Assembly (NCBI GenBank): GCA_963932465.1
Contig: OZ010793.1
Coordinates: 255,389,333 to 255,453,332, forward strand
Direction of reading: 5' to 3'
Length of the DNA: 64,000 nt
Source: Maratus speciosus
Lineage: Eukaryota; Arthropoda; Arachnida; Araneae; Salticidae
A program made the translations under genes and the position numbers. Positions 57,832 through 64,000 of this stretch are shown piece after piece (within the stretch, counting starts at the first letter, position 1; every line of letters begins with the position of its first letter). The notes beneath the pieces are model-generated. The model did not search any database, was not told the DNA's origin, and saw only the letters and a list, made by a program, of their open reading frames with translations.

Positions 57832-58614
57832 CAGTTGAACCTCATTAACGCGAATATTCATGGGGAAATTTTTTTGTTTGTGTTAAAAGTTGTTTTCATT
57901 ATCCATACTTTAAAAATATTATATATTCCATGTAACAAGAATAAATATACACACATATCTTCAAAATCTACAGTATTGCTGGTGTTGAATTTGTTTATAA
58001 GATGTATCCATCAAGAATATACATCTACATGTAAGATATCTCTCGGTGAAAGTCTTTTGCCAGAGAACTGGTTGGTATTTATGTTACACCTGAAGAAATC
58101 CACCAAAGCTTCGGAAAGCCAACTCTATTTTTTCTTGTGGATTACAATCTACCGCCACAACGATCTCTGTTTAATTACTATATGTAAACAGCTCTGTGAA
58201 AACAACTTTTAATTAGCGTTACATACTTTTTTTCCCACCCCTCAATGCAATCTTTACTATAGAATTTTATCTTTTGAGTGGATAGAAGGAGAAATTGCCT
58301 GACAATTTTGCAATTGCTAGTCTGCAAAACTGAAGACTTTCCCTTCGGAGACCAATATTCTTTCAAAAATTTAGGGTTAGAAAAAAATAGAATTCAGTAC
58401 ATTTGCTTCGAAAAGTTAAAAAAACTTGCTTCATTCATGCTATGAGTAGAAAATATTTCAATGGCCGATTCTTTTCAATTTATGATAAACAATATTTTGT
58501 GTTAAAAGGACTAAAATCACAGTAAATTCCTATACAATTTGATGGGGCAACTGGAAACAGTTCATGTTAAAAGTAATTTCTGTTAAGCGTGTTAAGGTTA
58601 ACGAGGTTCGTCTG
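57832..58614. mobile_element. Pogo/Tigger-like MITE
   Basis: Left CAGTTGAACCTCATTAACGC (57832) and right, reverse complement, CAGACGAACCTCGTTAACCT (ending 58614), with TA immediately outside both ends. The CAGTTGAACCTC terminus is typical of pogo-like elements. At 783 bp it has no transposase motif. A second internal copy of the end motif (tgttaagcgtgttaagg) precedes the right end. Confidence 0.7.
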
Positions 58615-59724
58615 TATCATAATGAAATGAAAGCCATGGTGTCTGTAGCATATGTGGAATTACATTGTATGCGCTCAAAGTTTAAGCTTGTTCTGTCAAT
58701 ACCATAAAAACAATATCATCCACTGTCAGTTATCGCACGTGAAAACCACATGTACAATATTTATTGCCCTTCATAGAAACACCAAAATGATCACTTTCCC
58801 TCTTCAAAAACATTTTCAGCTAGGAGATTTCACACCACTGTATTCATGAATACGGCAGCCAAGGAGTCTGTGTTTAATATTGTGGTTTAGGCTGGGAGAA
58901 TTTCATGACAAATGTCATGAAATGTATAATTTAAAAATATGTAAAAATATATATATCTAAAGTTTTTCATCTTAAGAGTTCGTCCTTGATGCAAGTTTTT
59001 GGAGCATTTCTTAATTTGCCTCTATTATGAAAAATGGCGGAGATATAGCAGTATTAAATTCTATCATGACTGACATTTTGAAACATATCAACAGATTAAA
59101 AATAAAGGATTCCTCCATAAACAGGTGTAATTTTTAATATATTCAATATTAATGTTCTAACTCTCATATGTGTAAAACTACTTATTCATATTCACCAGCA
59201 TATGATTCTCACCAAGCTTGGTGATACTTGGTGAAATATCACAAAATTTGACAACAAATGTAGGTCACCATAAATTAAGCCAACTTGGTGATAGCTAACA
59301 AATTTTTTGAAATGCCATATTCAGTATTGGTGAACATTGGGAATCTTCTATAATTGAATTCCATGCATTTTAGTTTCATGTGTTTGATTAAAATTAGCTG
59401 AATTCATAAAAACAATGAATAGAGAAGCTACCTTTTTCTCCTGATGCAAGGCAAAAGGACTGTTTTATTATTATTATTTTGACGATTTTTATACTAATAA
59501 AATATTTTAAAGCAATATAATTTTTATGTCTAGAATTATTTCAATCTATTAGACTTTGAGTTTTCAATGTATGTGTTCATCTGCTTTACATTCTTAAGTT
59601 TTGTTTTAAACACTTCATTAAATAATGTGTTAAATAGTTATTAAATAAAGTGTATAAAACAAAATTTACTAAGCTTAATTCAAAACAGAACAATTTTTAG
59701 TATATATATATATATATATACACA
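58615..59724 (+). other. Intersectin intron, gene-free
   Basis: Nothing recognised except a local repetition of ttggtgata/cttggtgaaat phrases at 59215-59335 and a (ta)n tract at 59701-59720 beside the next element. Confidence 0.4.
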
Positions 59725-61820
59725 CAGGGTGTCCCCTCTCAATGGTGTCCAATGGCTAATTTCTAAACCGTTAGTTATAGACATATAGTTCCAATTACAA
59801 AAATGTTTAAATGAGGTAAAGAAATATTTTAAAAGTGATTTGGGTCAATAAAAAAATACTTTTAAAAAAATTACGAAATTTTAATTTTTATACGGTTCCC
59901 AGGTCCTATAAGTTATATTTAGTAAAATTTTCCTGTTACTATCTTGTACTTCTTTAGTATACTTTCCTGTTACAATGACAAGTAAGACAAAAAAAGTCCC
60001 GTTATTCTATGATTAAAATTGACAGAGTAATAATAGCTGTTTAAAGTTGGAGCATATTTTTTGCTGCAAATTAGGGGTCATTCACAAATTTAGTAGAAAT
60101 ATAATTCCGTTTGCTATGTTAAAAGAAATGGTTGAGAGTAAAATTAACACTGCAATATAAATTTGAAATTTTTAATGATTCTGACATATTAATGCAAAAT
60201 ATGCAATTTGTAATAAACATATTAGAAGAAGAAAAACAGAATTTTTGTTAAATAAAATGATGAAAATTAACAACCTCAATTCTTTATAAAATGATGCATA
60301 TTTTAAAATGCTGTTAGATTACACTAGAAAATTTGAGTTATGTCATGTTTTTTAGCTTTTGATGATTGATTATTATGTATTCTGTACCGCTGAATTCGAA
60401 AGTGACCTTCATTTTTATACCGTCACGTAAAGATTTTTTTTGCAAATCGTAAATTCTAAAGTTAAAAAAGAAAGAAAATAGATGTGATTGTTTTTTTTGT
60501 TGTTGTTGTTTTAAACTTTTGATAACTAATTTTTATGTATTTTTTACCGCTGAATCCGAAAATGACCTTCATTTTTAACCATCATGTCAGTATTTTACAC
60601 AAATTGTAAATTTCAAAGTTAAAATTGAATCTTTTCCCTCATCTCATCGAACCCCCTGAGCTATTTAGCTATAAGAATTCCAGTCTAAGCCAGAAAATTG
60701 AATAAATTATTGAATAAAATAAAGTTTTACATCTGTTTTACAGTATCAGATTTTCGCTATATTTTAACTTTGACATTTACGTTTTGCAAACAAATTCTAA
60801 CGTGATGGTTAAAAATGAAGGTTATTTTCAGATTCAGTGCTAAAAAATACATAAAAATAAATTATCAAAAGTTAAAAAACACAGTCATCTCCTCTATTTC
60901 AAAGTATCCGATTTTTGTATTTTTTAACTTTGATAATTTACGATTTGCGAAAAATCCTGACATGATGGTTAAAAATTAAGATAAATTTCGAATTCAGTGC
61001 TAAAAAACACAACCATCTTAGCCTTGTGTTATCTAATCTAAAACTTTTTCTTAAACTTCTTAGCAATAATGTAGCCAAAATTTTTTGTGTTAACCTGTAA
61101 AATCCTGTAAAGTATTAGTGGTAACTGCCGAAATTCAGAATATTAGATTATCATCGGATTTACGTCAGTATGTAAAATTTAAGATCGATCGCATATTTTA
61201 AAATGAGTTAAAGTTAGAGTACGAATTTTGAACTGGAAAAACATACGATCGTTGAAGTTAAATAAAAACTTATAAAAATAAAATAAGTTTTTGTTAAAAG
61301 AAATCATCAAAAGAAACTATCTCAAATTTTTAGAAAATAAAACATATGATAAAATACAATTATTTTAGCCAATCTGAAACTTAATTAAAGTTAACTCAAT
61401 GGTAATACTTGTAGGATTTTTTTCAAGGCACAGATACACATGAAATAAGTTCTTTGAATACTTTAAGCACTTGGTATATGATCCCTCAAACCATGGTATG
61501 TGTTCATATGCGGGAAAGTGGTATAAGTCAGGCTTTTTTAAAGTTTCATAACTCTGTCAATTTTAGTGTTATATGAATGGGACTTTTTTTTTCTTACTTG
61601 ACAGTGTAATAGGAAAATTTTACTAAATATAAGTTATAGAACCGGGGGATCATATAAAAATTTAAATTTCGTTATTTTTTAAAAAATGTTTTTATTGACC
61701 CAAATCGCACTCAAAATGTTTCTTTACCTCATTTAAAACATTTTTTGCAATTGGAACTATATGGCTATGACTAACGGTTTATGAATTAGCCATTGGATAC
61801 TGTTGAGAGTGGACACCCTG
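59725..61820. mobile_element. 2.1-kb foldback TIR element
   Basis: Outer arms of about 270-305 bp (59725-60030 and 61550-61820) start cagggtgtcc(c/a)ctctcaa and continue through tccaatggctaatt, aaaccgttag, aaattttcctgttac/aggaaaattttac and ctgtcaattttag. Inside, a second unit of about 130 bp occurs four times: direct at 60345-60470 and 60510-60625, inverted at 60740-60885 and 60895-61020. Its key phrase is ccgctgaatccgaaaatgac/cttcatttttaacc. The left flank differs from the right (ca versus ta), so the TSD is unclear. No ORF was recognised. Confidence 0.75.
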
Positions 61821-61934
61821 TATAATTAACATGTTGCATTCATTTTGTATTGCTTAGTAACTCTTTTGTAAAATTCATTGTTTGTATGAAAACCTATTAA
61901 ATATTAAACAATACTTATTTTCACATGCTCACAG

Positions 61935-61967
61935 TATGAGACATCAGTTTATAGTCCAAAGCCCAGG
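61935..61967 (+). CDS. ITSN: Intersectin micro-exon, linker toward next SH3
   Basis: Eleven codons (YETSVYSPKPR) between acceptor ctcacag (61934) and donor GTAAAA, phase 0/0, in frame with the exon at 50815-50889. Tyr/Ser/Pro/Lys-rich, suiting the SH3C-SH3D linker. A 33-bp exon has little statistical weight, so the call relies on splice sites and phase and may be an alternatively used exon. Confidence 0.45.
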
Positions 61968-62203
61968 GTAAAACTTTTTCAAGCATATATTTTTTAATGA
62001 GTATTTTGTATGCTTATGCCTTTTGCACATATCTGCATGTGTTGATGTTTTATAAATAGATCATAATTTGTTTTGCATGCTTAAATTTTTTAGGTTTTTG
62101 TGTCTTATAAACATAATTTGCATGATTAGTTTCAGGGTTTATATTGTAATCTCTTAAAATTAAATTGCAACATGTAATACTAGATTTGATCTTGTGTTAT
62201 AAC

Positions 62204-62875
62204 TAATGATCGACCAAAACAGGTTTTGAAGGACAAAACCGAAATTCGGTGTTCTTCCTATTTTCGGCCGAAAACAAAAATGTCAATTTTTTTAAAAGTA
62301 ATTAAAGTAGTTAATACATACATAAATATACATAATTATTAATTAATTATACATGTGACCTAAATTGGCTCTCTGTTCTAGACTCAAAACTTTTTATTTT
62401 CATGTAAAATAAAATGTGATTAATTCATCGATGACACAGAAAGATTTTCTAATTATACAAATTTCATTTAATTAAAAAAATATTTTAGTTTTATGTATAC
62501 ATTCCTCGATTTATCTTTTATAATGATTTCTGTAAATGATCATTTGTTATACTGGAACTTTCTCAAAGAGTATTCAAAACACTTCTGCAGTTTCAAACTG
62601 AAAAATTTTCTATTGCTGTTATGTCTGCAACTTTTAATGAGCATGAGAAAAAGTTTAGTTATATATGCATTGCTTGCTTTATAATTTGCATTGACGTCTT
62701 GAGTCAGTCATGACTGATAATTATAAACAATGAAGTTCGTAGTATTCTCATTTGAACTGATAAAGCTCAAATCAGTGAATGATGTTGAAAATTTTCGAAG
62801 GACTAATCTGGCAGAATTTTCGGCAAAACTCAGATTTTGGGCCGAAAATGAAACCAAATTTTTGGTCAACCTCTA
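62204..62875. mobile_element. hAT-like MITE with perfect 8-bp TSD
   Basis: Left taatgatcgaccaaaa (62204) and right, reverse complement, tagaggttgaccaaaa (ending 62875), with gttataac on both sides (62196-62203 and 62876-62883). Subterminal ttcggccgaaaa and tttcggcaaaa/gggccgaaaat motifs occur at both ends. It is 672 bp, with no transposase motif. Confidence 0.8.
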
Positions 62876-62883
62876 GTTATAAC

Positions 62884-64000
62884 TGTGTTAAATTTATAAG
62901 TTTATGAGAATATGAGTTCCAAAACTTGCCTTATCCAGAAAATCAAATTTTAGAAAATCTCAAAAAGACCTCAGACTGCAAATCTCAAAAAAAGCTCAGA
63001 CTGCATCCATTGGTTTTCATCGTAAACCAAGATTTTACGATACCAGATATATGCTATAAAACTAGTTTTTTGGATTGTAATGTTTTTTCGATGCAGGCTC
63101 ATTAATAGAATAGATTTATAGAGAATTCTATTTTTTAAATTTTGGATTTGTCGAATTTTGTAACTCACGTCCTATTAATGTTTTATATTGTCTATAACTT
63201 AAAAAAAATAACTCAAAAACATGTCTAATTTCTTCATCACTAATTCCACATTTACTCCTCTTTTGTTTTTCCGATATCATAATATTAAAAACGGTTGAAA
63301 AAGATCTGGCATTCAAAATACTATTCCGTTACCACATCTGACCGTGTCATTAGTGAAATTACTTCTCATTACTTGGCAACTAAAATTTTATGATTTAAAT
63401 TTGAATTCAACTTACGTTAGTAAATAAAGTTAAAAGTTGCCACAAAGTAAATTCAAGTTGAAAAGAAAAAAAGAACAGACTTGCCCCTTTATGAAGTAAA
63501 AACATGGAATCCAATTTAAATATACATATTTTTTAATTTTCACCAAAACACAAACACTATACTTGGCCAAGTAGAAATGTACACAAAAGTAATTAATAGC
63601 TTGCTGATATTTGTTAACAATTATTTAAGGATCCAATTATGTTACTATTGGATTTAGATTTTGTCATTAAGATTCAAGATATAGGTTGAATTTTTAAGTT
63701 ATTGTAATTATTACAGATTGAATCTGAAAAAAAAGATTGTTAATAACGAGAAAATTCTTTAATTGTTCATTACACAGTTCGTTACTTGATTTAGGTAAAG
63801 TATTTAAACTAAAGAATGTAGAAATATAGTTAATTTATTCACCATTTGCGGCTTAATTCAGTCAATATTAAAGGAGGAAAAGGCAGGAAAGTAGTTTCAA
63901 TAATAGGTGGCAGACATGAAGATACGGAATAGAATTCTTGAACTGTTTCCCAATAACGTTGTGATTGCTGATTACACTGAGAAGGATTTCACTTAAAATA
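62884..64000. other. AT-rich stretch, no gene recognised
   Basis: Intron continuing to the window end. The minus-strand ORFs at 62971-63316 show no family motif. No further intersectin exon was found. Confidence 0.4.

Noticed and set aside
63700..63760. Possible further intersectin exon after ttattacag (63715)
   Set aside because: The frame closes after about eight codons without a donor.

Overview
The window is AT-rich animal DNA. It appears to lie inside one host gene on the + strand, an intersectin (ITSN / Dap160 type endocytic scaffold). Seven short exons with matching splice phases run from 18328 to 61967. They encode a linker, the second SH3 domain (SH3B, split over two exons), another linker, the third SH3 domain (SH3C), and the start of the linker toward the next SH3. 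The 5' half of the gene (EH domains, SH3A) and the 3' half (later SH3s, any RhoGEF/C2 part) are not visible. Short exons, introns up to 19 kb and this mix of transposons fit an arthropod with a large genome, possibly a chelicerate; that placement is inference.

Almost everything between the exons is mobile or repetitive DNA. 1-18327: dispersed repeat copies, GC-rich GGCCCG repeats, a 0.5-kb palindrome, a complete 6.1-kb hAT transposon (4397-10514) with perfect 14-bp TIRs and an 8-bp target duplication around a spliced, lightly damaged transposase gene, a decayed fragment of a large-TIR transposon protein (10925-12110), and a TIR element holding a ~31-bp tandem array.

21420-40365 (one 19-kb intron): a decayed mariner-like element; a stack of nested elements between Tigger-like ends (23639-33507), including a hAT-like element made of ~30-bp repeats, TTAA-type MITEs, a TA-flanked TIR element split by a second hAT-like element that carries ~140-bp repeats, and a MITE studded with TTGACAC motifs; then a 5.5-kb element with ~0.5-kb inverted repeats and a TAA duplication (34056-39556). 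The last carries a broken, multi-exon gene with XPG/PIN-nuclease-like motifs, best explained as an Academ-like DNA transposon.

40428-64000: MITEs, an internally deleted Ty3/gypsy LTR retrotransposon (45805-49778) with broken pol, another ~30-bp array in reverse orientation (52300-53070), a pogo-like MITE, a 2.1-kb foldback element (59725-61820) and a small hAT MITE with a perfect 8-bp duplication (62204-62875).

No rRNA, tRNA or CRISPR array was recognised. All calls come from reading the sequence; no database search was run.
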